Assembly: GCA_964584665.1 (NCBI GenBank)
Contig: CAZPAO010000011.1
Span: 1-64,000, forward strand
DNA: 64,000 nucleotides
Origin: DASUBN01 sp964584665
Lineage (GTDB): Bacteria; Pseudomonadota; Gammaproteobacteria; Natronospirales; REEB76
Reading direction: 5' to 3'
In this document: piece by piece, positions 56,710-64,000 of the stretch
Position numbering within the stretch: the stretch's first letter is position 1
How the letters are laid out: each line of letters begins with the position of its first letter
Made by a program: the position numbers and the translations under genes
Notes under the pieces: model-generated
Databases searched by the model: none
Seen by the model: only the letters and a program-made list of their open reading frames with translations
What the model was told of the DNA's origin: nothing

Positions 56710-57429
56710 GTGTCACCGCGGCAGAACTACCTGCTGGCGGCGCTGCAGCCTGAGGTCTACGCCCGCGTGCTGCCCAACCTGGAATTGCAGAGCTTCGAAC
56801 TCGGCGAGGCTCTGTATGAATCCGGCGGCGCCCAGGGCTATGTGTTCTTCCCCACCACCGCCATCATCTCCTTGCTCTACGTGATGGAGGACGCCGCCTC
56901 GGCGGAGATCGCCATCGTCGGCAACGAGGGACTGGTGGGCATCGCGCTGTTCATGGGCGGCGAGAGCACCCCCAGCCGCGCCGTGGTGCAGAGCGCGGGC
57001 GAGGGCTACCGGCTCAGGGGCGGGCTGCTCAAGACCGAGTTCACCAAGGGCGGCGACCTGCAACACCTGCTCCTGCTCTACACCCAGGCGCTGATCACGC
57101 AGATGGCCCAGACCGCCGTGTGCAACCGCCACCATTCGCTGGAGCAGCAGCTCTGCCGCTGGCTGCTCCTGAGCATCGACCGCCTACCCTCCAACGAACT
57201 CACCATGACCCAGGAACTGATCGCGAACATGCTGGGCGTGCGCCGCGAAGGCGTGACCGAGGCCGCCGGCCGCCTGCAGGACGCGGGCCTGATCCACTAC
57301 AGCCGCGGCAAGATCACGGTGCTGGACCGCCCGCGGCTGGAGCAGCGCGTGTGCGAGTGCTACGCGGTGGTGAAGCGCGAATACGACCGGCTGCTGCCCT
57401 ATGTACCCCCCCCCCGCCCGCGTGACTGA
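56710..57429 (+). CDS. Crp/Fnr family transcriptional regulator (paralogue 2)
   Basis: A 239-residue Crp/Fnr-type protein. A cNMP-like domain (~10-125; LGEALYESGGAQGYVFFPTTAIISLLYVM) is followed by a winged helix around MTQELIANMLGVRREGVTEA. It is closer to the copy at 60439 than to 25466 over RVCECYAVVKREYDRLLP. The start is GTG 56710; the frame is open upstream to 56623 but has no ATG/GTG/TTG there. The C-terminus has a proline run (YVPPPRPRD). Confidence 0.9.
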   Translation: MSPRQNYLLAALQPEVYARVLPNLELQSFELGEALYESGGAQGYVFFPTTAIISLLYVMEDAASAEIAIVGNEGLVGIALFMGGESTPSRAVVQSAGEGYRLRGGLLKTEFTKGGDLQHLLLLYTQALITQMAQTAVCNRHHSLEQQLCRWLLLSIDRLPSNELTMTQELIANMLGVRREGVTEAAGRLQDAGLIHYSRGKITVLDRPRLEQRVCECYAVVKREYDRLLPYVPPPRPRD

Positions 57430-57445
57430 CGACTCAGCCTGAATG

Positions 57446-57473
57446 AAAAAGCCGGCGACTTCCGTCGCCGGCT
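57446..57473 (-). terminator. Bidirectional intrinsic terminator between paralogue 2 and the OmpA gene
   Basis: A 10-bp stem, AGCCGGCGAC (57450-57459) with GTCGCCGGCT (57464-57473), a TTCC loop, and an A5 tract (57446-57450) that gives a U-run on the minus strand. It lies between convergent genes. The stem sequence nearly repeats the terminator at 59115. Confidence 0.85.
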
Positions 57474-57516
57474 CTTCCATACCTGACCCGCGCTTGGAGC
57501 CGCGGACCCTTATCGG

Positions 57517-58413
57517 TCAACGCGTCGCGGGAAAAGTGCCGTCCGCATCGGAGATCACCACCTCGACCCGGCGGTTCTGCTGCCGGCCGGAGGCGGTCTG
57601 GTTGCTGGCGACCGCGAAGTCCTGGCCGAGGCCCTTGGTGGTGGCGCGCTGGGCATCCAGGCCGCCATCCACCAATGCGGAACGCACCGCATCAGCGCGG
57701 CGCTGGGACAGGTCCCGGTTGTAGGCGGCGCTGCCGGTGCTGTCGGTATAGCCTTCCACCCGCACGTTGCGCTTGGGGTTGTCACGCAGGAACTGCCCGA
57801 GCTTGTCCAGGCTGCGTTCGCCGCTGGCATTGAGACTGGCATCGTTGCTGTCGAACAGCACGCTGCCGAGCGTCAGCACCATGCCGCGATCGGTCTGCTT
57901 GGCATTGAGCGCGGTCAGCAGCGCCGCGTTCTGCTGCTGCGCCTGATCCGCCTGGGCACCGGCGCTGGCGGCCTGCGCATCGGCGTTGTCCGCCCGGGCG
58001 TTGGCCGTGGCGGCTTGGTTCTGCGCGCGTTGAGTCTGCTGCTGGCTGGCCTGCAGCATCATCTGGCTACGCTGGCTGCCGGCCTGCTTCACGTAGGCCT
58101 GCGAGGCATCCGCCTCAGTGAGCTGCCGGGCAGTCACCACCTGGGTGGTGGCGAGGCGGGCGTAATGGTCCACGTCGGCCTGCGGTGCCTTCTGCTGTTG
58201 CAGCGCCGTGGCTTCACTCAGGTTGGCGGAGGCCAGCCGGAGCTGCTCCGGCGCGGCTCGCGTCACCTGCGGGTCGTTGTTGGCCGCGGCGTAGTCGCTG
58301 CGCGCCTGGTCGAGTTGGGCGTTCCGTGCCGGCGTGCCGGCGCAGCCTGTCAACAGGGTGCCGGCGAGGAGGCCGGCCGCGAGGCTGCCGTGACGTATGT
58401 GTGATGTGTTCAT
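57517..58413 (-). CDS. OmpA-family lipoprotein with N-terminal DUF4398 region
   Basis: A 298-residue lipoprotein (signal peptide LAAGLLAGTLLTGC). Residues ~35-130 are a DUF4398-like alpha-helical region, a coiled-coil Gln/Ala stretch follows (~115-165), then a C-terminal OmpA domain (~180-290) with peptidoglycan-binding blocks YTDSTGSAAYNRDLSQRRADAV. It should anchor the outer membrane to peptidoglycan. ATG 58413 begins the signal peptide. It is 35 bp downstream of a second DUF4398 lipoprotein gene. Confidence 0.92.
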   Translation of the reverse strand: MNTSHIRHGSLAAGLLAGTLLTGCAGTPARNAQLDQARSDYAAANNDPQVTRAAPEQLRLASANLSEATALQQQKAPQADVDHYARLATTQVVTARQLTEADASQAYVKQAGSQRSQMMLQASQQQTQRAQNQAATANARADNADAQAASAGAQADQAQQQNAALLTALNAKQTDRGMVLTLGSVLFDSNDASLNASGERSLDKLGQFLRDNPKRNVRVEGYTDSTGSAAYNRDLSQRRADAVRSALVDGGLDAQRATTKGLGQDFAVASNQTASGRQQNRRVEVVISDADGTFPATR

Positions 58414-58448
58414 GATCGTGCTCCGTGATTTGATGTGAGAGGCCGCGC

Positions 58449-58841
58449 TCAAGGCTGCGGCGGATTGCTTGAGTCCACCTGGTTCTGCAGCGCCTGGTTG
58501 CCCTGCTGCACCTGCCTCGCGGCTTCCGCGGACTTGCCGGCCTGGGTCCTGGCCAACGCCAGTTGTGCGTCCACTTCGGCGTCTTCAGCCTGGTAACGCG
58601 CCTGCTTGTAGTCGCCGCTGGCCTGGGCCGTATTGGCCGCCTGCAACTGGGACTGGGCGTTATTCAGGTCCATGGGCGCGTACTGGCCGGCGCCGGCGAG
58701 GGTGGCCTGGTCGATGGCGGTCTTGGCGCGCACCAGGGAATCGTCGGCCTTGGGCGGCTGCCCGCTGCAGCCGGCGAGCAGGAGGATCGCGGACAGCGCG
58801 GCGGCCGCGGTCCCGATGGAGGCGATGGGTCTCATCTTCAT
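58449..58841 (-). CDS. DUF4398 lipoprotein
   Basis: A 130-residue lipoprotein (lipobox LLAGC). It is almost entirely one DUF4398-like helical domain (TAIDQATLAGAGQYAPMDLNNAQSQLQAANTAQ, YQAEDAEVDAQLALARTQAG). It is the upstream partner of the OmpA/DUF4398 protein; the pair is common in gammaproteobacteria. ATG 58841 is preferred to GTG 58853. Function unknown; envelope structure is likely. Confidence 0.87.
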   Translation of the reverse strand: MKMRPIASIGTAAAALSAILLLAGCSGQPPKADDSLVRAKTAIDQATLAGAGQYAPMDLNNAQSQLQAANTAQASGDYKQARYQAEDAEVDAQLALARTQAGKSAEAARQVQQGNQALQNQVDSSNPPQP

Positions 58842-59168
58842 GGCGTATCTCACTTGTGTTTTCCCGAAGCCGGGTCTTGGGCATGGATCATCGGGATCTG
58901 GAAGGGACGGCTAAGGGTGCCCGGCGATGGCCAAGGCAGCCGGCCTTGCGGCGCGGCTGCACTTGCCCCAGAAAGACCGTGATGCTTCCGGCCCGAAGCC
59001 ACGTCGGGCTTGGGGTCGGTGACCCGCACCGATGGATGGGCGGGACGGACGCCAGTATCGCCTTCGCCGACGGATCGGTCGGTGCGCTGGCTAACATACG
59101 CGGGCGATGCGCGCAAAAAAAAAACCGGCGACATGGGTCGCCGGTCGCGCATCCCTGCACTCAGGCGA
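58842..59168. other. Intergenic region upstream of the DUF4398 pair
   Basis: 327 bp between two minus-strand genes. It should contain the promoter of the DUF4398/OmpA pair and, at 59115-59145, the terminator of the disordered-protein gene. I support no gene here on either strand. Confidence 0.5.
59115..59145 (-). terminator. Intrinsic terminator of the disordered-protein gene
   Basis: A 9-bp stem, ACCGGCGAC (59124-59132) with GTCGCCGGT (59137-59145), an ATGG loop, and A10 (59115-59124) that gives a long U-run on the minus strand. Confidence 0.92.
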
Positions 59169-59549
59169 TCAGCTCGCGGGCTTCGCCGAAAGCTTCGACG
59201 TAGCACCGTCGCTAGCGCCATCGACGGATCCTTTCGCCGAATCGGTCTTGGCGTGGTTCGCCGCATCCGGCTCGCGCACCGCACGGTGGGTGTCGTTGGC
59301 CGCGGTGTGGCCGCCTTCGCTGACCATGGTTTCGCTGTTGGTCTTGTCGCCGGAAGCGGCACCGTTGGTCTTCGGGCTCGAGGCGTCCGCGGAGGCATGC
59401 ACGGCAGGCTTGGCTTCGTTGCCCTTCTCCGCCTGGGCCGGGTCACGGCTCTTGTTCAGGTCCGGGTTGCTGGAGGACGGCACCGTCACGGTGGCCTTGT
59501 TGGCGTTCTGCTTCGGATCCAACTTGGAATCGTATTTGGACTGGTTCAT
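59169..59549 (-). CDS. Hydrophilic, probably disordered protein
   Basis: A 126-residue soluble protein without cysteine or hydrophobic segments, rich in Ala/Ser/Lys/Asp/Asn (NPDLNKSRDPAQAEKGNEAK, ASSPKTNGAASGDKTNSE). It has no signal peptide. Composition recalls stress-related hydrophilins. AGGAACTCCCC upstream supports ATG 59549. The terminator downstream is very strong. No family recognised. Confidence 0.65.
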   Translation of the reverse strand: MNQSKYDSKLDPKQNANKATVTVPSSSNPDLNKSRDPAQAEKGNEAKPAVHASADASSPKTNGAASGDKTNSETMVSEGGHTAANDTHRAVREPDAANHAKTDSAKGSVDGASDGATSKLSAKPAS

Positions 59550-59927
59550 GGGGAGTTCCTTGCTGTCGGTCTGATCGGCACAGGCGGCGACGATGGGCAC
59601 GTGGCGCCATCAGCGTGTCTGCTTCGCACTACGGCATCGACAGCGGCGGGATCACGCTCAGGGACTTAAGGTCCGCAAGAACGATGGAGACGGTGTGGCT
59701 GCTTCAGCGGGTCCCTACGGACGGCGCTGGGTGTATTGCGTCGACGGAGTATACGCGCGCCTGGATGAGACTATCTAATCGCCGCGTCGTGATGCGACGT
59801 TTCCCGGATACTCAAGATCGATCTTGCGCCTCAGGTCATCTTGGATGACAAGGTCTGAGATGAAACCTACGCAAAGGGGGAGGAGGCGATCAAGAACGGC
59901 CTCAGGCCCATCGACAATCAGCCCGAA
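59550..59927. other. Intergenic region, possible gene remnant
   Basis: 378 bp. On the plus strand a protein-like frame (VSRILKIDLAPQVILDDKV) is broken by an in-frame TGA at 59856-59858 and continues as DETYAKGEEAIKNGLRPIDN into the open frame at 59928. The rest shows no supported feature. Confidence 0.4.
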
Positions 59928-60248
59928 GTGCCAAGCGTCCTGACCCATTCGTTTTCTGCAGCTCCTGGCGCCAGCGAGGCCTGGGAGTACGAAGGTCCAT
60001 GGACGGAGGACGCCTTTCCTGCCGGCAATGCTTCTGGCGGAATCGTCGTCCTGAACGTCCCCGGCGTCCTGGTGGACCCCGTCAACCTCAAGAAGGAAAA
60101 CTTCCGCTACATCTACGATTACAAGACAAAGCAGTTCAGCCGTGATGCCATTGAGAAATCGAGCACCATGCTGCTCCGTCCCATCGTTGCCGATCAGCTC
60201 AACGGTCAGATCCTTAGAATAGCTGACTACCGATTGGACAAAGCGTAG
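59928..60248 (+). CDS. Hypothetical protein, possibly a 5'-truncated gene
   Basis: A 106-residue open frame from GTG 59928. Protein-like blocks include AWEYEGPWTEDAFPAGNASGG and YIYDYKTKQFSRDAIEKSS; no family is recognised. The same frame extends 69 bases upstream of the GTG to an in-frame TGA (59856-59858), without any start codon, so the native start may have been lost. It lies at the edge of a lower-GC stretch. Confidence 0.45.
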   Translation: MPSVLTHSFSAAPGASEAWEYEGPWTEDAFPAGNASGGIVVLNVPGVLVDPVNLKKENFRYIYDYKTKQFSRDAIEKSSTMLLRPIVADQLNGQILRIADYRLDKA

Positions 60249-60296
60249 GGCTCTCGATCCAGGCCTAATGCCCCCTCACACGTCCGACCTCTTGGT

Positions 60297-60315
60297 ATTG
60301 TCGCGATTCGACAAT
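60297..60315. promoter_or_regulatory. Inverted repeat upstream of Crp/Fnr paralogue 3
   Basis: ATTGTCG (60297-60303) and CGACAAT (60309-60315), 7-bp arms with a 5-bp spacer, 124 bp upstream of the ATG at 60439. It could be an operator, perhaps for the Crp/Fnr protein itself. Confidence 0.4.
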
Positions 60316-60438
60316 CCGTGTCTTGTCTGCGCTACGAAAGTATCCGATATGCTAGCCAGCGCACGGAATCAACCTCGGGACGCGACCTATCGTTAACGAA
60401 TCGAGAAGACTACCCGTTTCGAACCAAGGACAAGTGTC

Positions 60439-61203
60439 ATGCATGAGAACCTGCCGACACCGGTGGAACACTCTCCCCGGAAAAACCTCATTCTCGCTGC
60501 TCTACCGACAGCGACGTACGAACGAATTTTCCCAGACCTGAAACTCGTGCGGGTTAAACTCGGCGAAGTTATCTATGAGCCCGGAACCCGCCTGGAATAC
60601 CTGCTATTTCCTACCACAGCTGTCATCTCCATGCTCTTTGTCTTGGAGAACACCGAAACGGCTGAGATCGCCATGGTCGGTTTTGAAGGCGTGGTCGGTG
60701 TGTCCCTATTCATGGGTGGCGAGACCACGCCGAGCCGCGCGATCGTGCAGAATGAGGGATATATGTACAAGCTCAAAGCGGCTGCGATGTTGAAGGAATT
60801 CGAGCGTGGCGGAGCGGTCCAGCATCTACTCTTGCGTTATACCCAGGCGCTGATCACGCAGATGACTCAAACGGCAGTTTGCAACAAGCACCATGATATT
60901 GATCAGCAGTTCTGTCGCTGGCTGCTCCTGAGCCTGGACAGATTGCCCGCAGACGAATTAACGATGACGCAAGGTCTCATTGCCAATATGCTCGGCGTAC
61001 GCCATGACGGCATGACCGATGCCATCGATCTTCTGCAGTCATCGGGGTTGATTCACTATAAAGACGGCACCATCACCGTACTGAACAGATCGAAACTGGA
61101 GCAACGCGTTTGCGAATGTTATGCCGTCGTGAAACGTGAATATGACCGATTGCTTCCAGCCTTGGCAGCCGGCGTTCAGCCGCTTCCAGATACATCAATT
61201 TGA
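60439..61203 (+). CDS. Crp/Fnr family transcriptional regulator (paralogue 3)
   Basis: A 254-residue Crp/Fnr-type protein, paralogue of 25466 and 56710. cNMP-like domain ~15-130 (LGEVIYEPGTRLEYLLFPTTAVIS), winged helix around MTQGLIANMLGVRHDGMTDA, and the shared C-terminal KLEQRVCECYAVVKREYDRLLP. Its base composition is close to 50% G+C in its first part, well below the neighbours, so it probably came by transfer from a lower-GC relative. Confidence 0.9.
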   Translation: MHENLPTPVEHSPRKNLILAALPTATYERIFPDLKLVRVKLGEVIYEPGTRLEYLLFPTTAVISMLFVLENTETAEIAMVGFEGVVGVSLFMGGETTPSRAIVQNEGYMYKLKAAAMLKEFERGGAVQHLLLRYTQALITQMTQTAVCNKHHDIDQQFCRWLLLSLDRLPADELTMTQGLIANMLGVRHDGMTDAIDLLQSSGLIHYKDGTITVLNRSKLEQRVCECYAVVKREYDRLLPALAAGVQPLPDTSI

Positions 61204-61340
61204 TGTGGCAGGTGTGGTTCCAAGTGGTAGACGCTAGCCGGCGACCATCTTCCCCCTGACGGCGCCGACTTTCTTATATCGTAAGCTCTCCACAGCATGG
61301 GCGGCCCAAGCGACAAAGGATGAAGCCCCCGCCTAAAATG

Positions 61341-61364
61341 AAAACCCCGCCATAGAGCGGGGTT
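61341..61364 (-). terminator. Intrinsic terminator of the HNH gene
   Basis: An 8-bp stem, AACCCCGC (61343-61350) with GCGGGGTT (61357-61364), a 6-base loop, and an A-rich left flank (from 61335) that gives U-runs on the minus strand. It lies 24 bp after the stop at 61388. Confidence 0.8.
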
Positions 61365-61387
61365 CGTGCTTATCCGCACTATTCAGC

Positions 61388-61990
61388 TCAAGCCAGCAGT
61401 TGCTTGACTCGCAGGTGCAAGGGGCTCGAGCGAGGAAAATGCGCCAACAGGAACTCCATCTGGTCCGCGAGGATGCGCCGGCCCTTCAGGAAGATGTACT
61501 CGGCATGGTTGGGCGTGAACGGGATGGCGAGCAGCTGCATGCGCGCCTCTTCCGGCGTGCGCTGGGCCTTGTGGTTGTTGCAACGCTTGCAGGCCGCCAC
61601 CACGTTGGTCCAGGCATCGTGCCCGCCGCGGCTCAAGGGCGTGACGTGCTCGCGGGAGAGTTCACCGGAGGAGAACCGCTTGCCGCAGTACATGCACACG
61701 TGCGCATCGCGCTTGAAGAGGGTGTGGTTGTTGAGCGGCGGCACGTAGTGCTTGCGCGCCTTGGCGAGGGCATGGTTGTTGCCGTAGGTGGCGATGATGG
61801 AATTCACTTCGATGACGCTGCGCCGGCCGCTCTTGGCGCAGATACCGCCGTGCAGGCGATACAGCAGGCTGCCGTAGCTGTACGCCACCTGATCCAGGTG
61901 ATACAGCTTCACCGCATCCTGGTAGTCGATCCACTCGAGCGGCATGCCCGCCGCATCGGTGCGCAGTACTTCTTGCGAGAGGTCGTACAC
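61388..61990 (-). CDS. HNH endonuclease family protein
   Basis: A 200-residue HNH nuclease. The zinc-binding CxxC pairs are in VCMYCG and ACKRCNNH; the HNH core is LSREHVTPLSRGGHDAWTNVVAACKRCN (His114 and Asn in the middle, His in NNHK). The N-terminal half has no recognised domain. These proteins occur in host chromosomes as well as mobile elements. GTG 61990 has GAGGGG upstream. Its target is unknown. Confidence 0.92.
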   Translation of the reverse strand: MYDLSQEVLRTDAAGMPLEWIDYQDAVKLYHLDQVAYSYGSLLYRLHGGICAKSGRRSVIEVNSIIATYGNNHALAKARKHYVPPLNNHTLFKRDAHVCMYCGKRFSSGELSREHVTPLSRGGHDAWTNVVAACKRCNNHKAQRTPEEARMQLLAIPFTPNHAEYIFLKGRRILADQMEFLLAHFPRSSPLHLRVKQLLA

Positions 61991-62155
61991 CGTGTCCCCT
62001 CAAGGCACTGAATATTCAAGGCAAAATATTGCAGTAATAGGCTTAAAAAGCAACGACAAGCCCAAGACGATCCGGGGAAAGTCCCCCGCCCCGGCGGGGT
62101 GGCAAAACCCCCCCGGCACGCTACACTGCTCCCGGCCCCAAAAGACGGGAAAAAC

Positions 62156-63280
62156 ATGGCCATCAAGCTATTCGTGCCCCTGGAACAGAGCGGTGGCGAG
62201 CGCCGCGTGGCCCTCTGCCCGCCGGTGGCGGCCAAGCTCAAGGCCCTCGGGGTGGAGCTGATGCTGGAGCCCGGCGCCGGCGATTCCGCAGGTTTCCCCG
62301 ACAGCCTGTTCCCGGACGCGCGCTTCCTGAAACCCCCTGAAGCCATCCCGCAGGCGGACCTGGTGTTCCGTGTCACCCCGCCGCCTGTCGCCAACGTGCC
62401 GCACATGCGCGCGGGTTCGGTGCTGGTGGCGTTCCTCGCGCCCCATAAGGATCCGGACCGCATCAAGGCTTTGCGCGATGCACGCGTGACCGCCTTCTCC
62501 ATGGAGCTGGTGCCGCGCATCTCCCGCGCCCAGGCCATGGACGCGCTCTCCTCCCAGGCCGCCGCCGCCGGCTACAAAGCCGCGCTGCTCGCCGCCGAGA
62601 AACTCGGCCGCTTCTTCCCCATGCTCACCACCGCTGCCGGCACCATCCGTCCGGCCAAGGTGCTGGTGGTGGGTGCCGGTGTCGCGGGCTTGCAGGCCAT
62701 CGCCACCGCACGGCGCCTGGGCGCCATGGTGGAAGGCTACGACGTGCGCGCGGCGGCGCGGGAACAGGTGGAATCCCTGGGCGCGAAGTTCGTGGACACG
62801 GGCGTCTCGGCGGAAGGCGCCGGTGGCTACGCCCGCGAACTCACCGCCGAAGAAAAGCAGAAGCAGCAGGACGCGCTGGCGAAACACGTGGCGCTGGCGG
62901 ATGCGGTGATCACCACCGCCGCCATCCCGGGCCGCCCGGCGCCGAAGATCCTGACCCGCGCCATGGTGGAAGCCATGAAGCCCGGCGCACTCATCATCGA
63001 CCTCGCCGCCGAGACCGGCGGCAACTGCGAACTGACCCAGCCCGGCGAGGACGTACGCCACGGCCACGTACTGGTGTCGGGCCCCCTGAACCTGCCGAGC
63101 CTGCTGGCCGAGCATGCCTCCGACATGTACGCCCGCAACCTGCTCAACTTCTTCACGCCGCTGGTGAAGGACGGGAAGATCGCCATAGATTGGAACGACG
63201 AGGTCTATGCCAAGAGCGCCGTAACCCATGACGGGAAGATCGTTCACGAAGCCACGCGTAAGCTAGTCGAAGGAGCCTGA
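62156..63280 (+). CDS. pntAA: NAD(P) transhydrogenase subunit alpha, soluble part (alpha-1)
   Basis: A 374-residue dI component of proton-translocating transhydrogenase, which binds NAD(H) on the cytosolic side. Features: ALCPPVAAKLKALGVELMLEPGAG, the NAD motif VVGAGVAGLQAIATARRLGA, RAAAREQVESLGAKF, and TAAIPGRPAP. The membrane part (alpha-2) is a separate gene, as in many alphaproteobacteria and Xanthomonadales. I take ATG 62156, which matches MAIKLFVPLE of the family; the upstream frame is not conserved. Confidence 0.95.
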   Translation: MAIKLFVPLEQSGGERRVALCPPVAAKLKALGVELMLEPGAGDSAGFPDSLFPDARFLKPPEAIPQADLVFRVTPPPVANVPHMRAGSVLVAFLAPHKDPDRIKALRDARVTAFSMELVPRISRAQAMDALSSQAAAAGYKAALLAAEKLGRFFPMLTTAAGTIRPAKVLVVGAGVAGLQAIATARRLGAMVEGYDVRAAAREQVESLGAKFVDTGVSAEGAGGYARELTAEEKQKQQDALAKHVALADAVITTAAIPGRPAPKILTRAMVEAMKPGALIIDLAAETGGNCELTQPGEDVRHGHVLVSGPLNLPSLLAEHASDMYARNLLNFFTPLVKDGKIAIDWNDEVYAKSAVTHDGKIVHEATRKLVEGA

Positions 63281-63282
63281 AC

Positions 63283-63582
63283 ATGATCGACGGCTTTATC
63301 GCGCTCTATATATTTATGCTCGCGGGCTTCACCGGCTACGAGGTCATCTCGCGGGTGCCGGTGATCCTGCACACGCCCTTGATGTCCGGTTCCAACTTCG
63401 TGCACGGCATCGTGCTCGTGGGCGCCATGGTCGCCTTGGGGCAGGCCGACGGCCCCGTGGAACAGATCATCGGTTTCGTGGGCGTGGCGCTCGCCGCCGG
63501 CAACGCGGTGGGCGGCTACGTGGTGACGGAGCGCATGCTCGAGATGTTCAAGGACAGCGGCGGCAAGAGGGGCAAGGCATGA
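63283..63582 (+). CDS. pntAB: NAD(P) transhydrogenase subunit alpha, membrane part (alpha-2)
   Basis: A 99-residue membrane subunit with three hydrophobic helices (FIALYIFMLAGFTGYEVI; SNFVHGIVLVGAMVAL; IIGFVGVALAAGNAVGGYVV). The block MSGSNFVHGIVLVG is typical of PntAB. It starts 2 bp after pntAA and its stop overlaps the pntB start (ATGA). Confidence 0.95.
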   Translation: MIDGFIALYIFMLAGFTGYEVISRVPVILHTPLMSGSNFVHGIVLVGAMVALGQADGPVEQIIGFVGVALAAGNAVGGYVVTERMLEMFKDSGGKRGKA

Positions 63583-64000
63583 ACCTCTCTCCCGCCTTCA
63601 CGGACGACCTGATCCAAGGCGCCTATTTCCTGGCGGCCCTGCTCTTCATCGTGGGGCTCAAGCGCATGAGCAGCCCCAAGGGCGCCCGGGTTGGCATCCT
63701 GTGGGCCGGCGCCGGCATGCTGGTGGCCACCCTCATCACCTTCCTCTGGCCGGGCATGCACAACTTCGGCCTCATGCTCGCCGCCATCCTCATCGGCGGC
63801 GGCGCGGCCTGGTGGAGCGGCAAGCGCGTGGCCATGACCGCCATGCCCCAGATGGTGGCGCTCTACAACGGCATGGGCGGCGGCGCGGCGGCGGCCATCG
63901 CGGCGGACGAACTGCTGCATCCGGAAGGGCTCGGGCGCGCGGCGCTCACGCTCGCGGTGGTGGGCGCGTTCATCGGCACCGTCTCCTTCAGCGGCAGCCT
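63579..64000 (+). CDS. pntB: NAD(P) transhydrogenase subunit beta, truncated by window edge
   Basis: The first 140 residues of the beta subunit, which carries the rest of the proton channel and the NADP site. Helices and the family block ALYNGMGGGAAAAIAADEL are visible. The ATG overlaps the pntAB stop, so the three genes form one coupled operon. The NADP domain lies beyond the window. Confidence 0.95.
   Translation, partial: MNLSPAFTDDLIQGAYFLAALLFIVGLKRMSSPKGARVGILWAGAGMLVATLITFLWPGMHNFGLMLAAILIGGGAAWWSGKRVAMTAMPQMVALYNGMGGGAAAAIAADELLHPEGLGRAALTLAVVGAFIGTVSFSGS

Noticed and set aside
58850..59446. 198-residue minus-strand open frame over the DUF4398 upstream region
   Set aside because: Arg/Pro/Thr-rich, overlaps the disordered-protein gene in another frame and runs through a terminator.
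61388..61990. HNH gene considered as part of a mobile element
   Set aside because: No intron, intein, recombinase or phage genes are near it and its composition matches the chromosome; chromosomal HNH proteins are common.

Overview
The window is a high-GC (mostly about 65-70%) bacterial chromosome segment, densely coded on both strands. Its gene content points to a gammaproteobacterium, possibly of the Xanthomonadales/Nevskiales type: an E. coli-like FadD, the tesA/ybbA/ybbP arrangement, split-alpha pntAA-pntAB-pntB, Ada/Ogt DNA repair, and outer-membrane/periplasmic lipoproteins. This placement is an inference from gene content, not a phylogeny. I saw no rRNA, tRNA, CRISPR array, prophage or insertion sequence. 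Both ends are cut: fadD at the left and pntB at the right.

Layout. 1-8.2 kb is lipid and stress metabolism: fadD, an SDR, an OsmC protein, then a translationally coupled minus-strand operon (FAD amine oxidase, DUF1365, cyclopropane-fatty-acid-synthase-like methyltransferase, DUF3833 lipoprotein, glutamine amidotransferase) divergent from an acyl-ACP-desaturase-like diiron protein and a Nudix hydrolase. 8.2-15.7 kb holds a YeiH transporter, an ICMT-like membrane protein, tesA divergent from the ybbA-ybbP ABC system, and two secreted proteins. 15.7-19.6 kb is a cluster with three paralogous lipoproteins of unknown function, an EamA transporter and small membrane proteins. 19.8-26.3 kb holds a D-2-hydroxyacid dehydrogenase, a lipoprotein, a PaiB-like protein, and ogt/Ada-AlkA DNA alkylation repair. 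25.5-28.8 kb is a Crp/Fnr protein plus a two-gene two-component system. 29-36.4 kb is mixed metabolism, including a bacterial deoxyhypusine-synthase homologue, threonine aldolase and a Skp/OmpH chaperone. 36.6-40 kb is a Tricorn-type protease.

The most striking region is 40.05-51.95 kb. A MacA-like adaptor, one ABC ATPase and four FtsX/MacB-type permeases (two A-B pairs) form one operon. It is preceded by a textbook sigma-54 -24/-12 promoter and an array of TGTCCG/CGGACA inverted repeats. It is followed by a periplasmic NTF2-like protein, an NtrC-family sigma-54 activator, an NtrY-like kinase and a secreted Met/Gln-rich protein. I read this as a self-contained, sigma-54-controlled envelope export or stress module.

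52-64 kb has a BON protein, a degenerate OmpR-type regulator coupled to an RsbT-like kinase, an orphan UDP-sugar dehydrogenase plus NusG paralogue, two more Crp/Fnr paralogues (one in a lower-GC island), OmpA/DUF4398 envelope proteins, an HNH nuclease and the transhydrogenase operon. A 127-bp ERIC-like intergenic repeat occurs at 33954-34080 and, inverted, at 44873-44999, with a diverged relative at 19619-19763.
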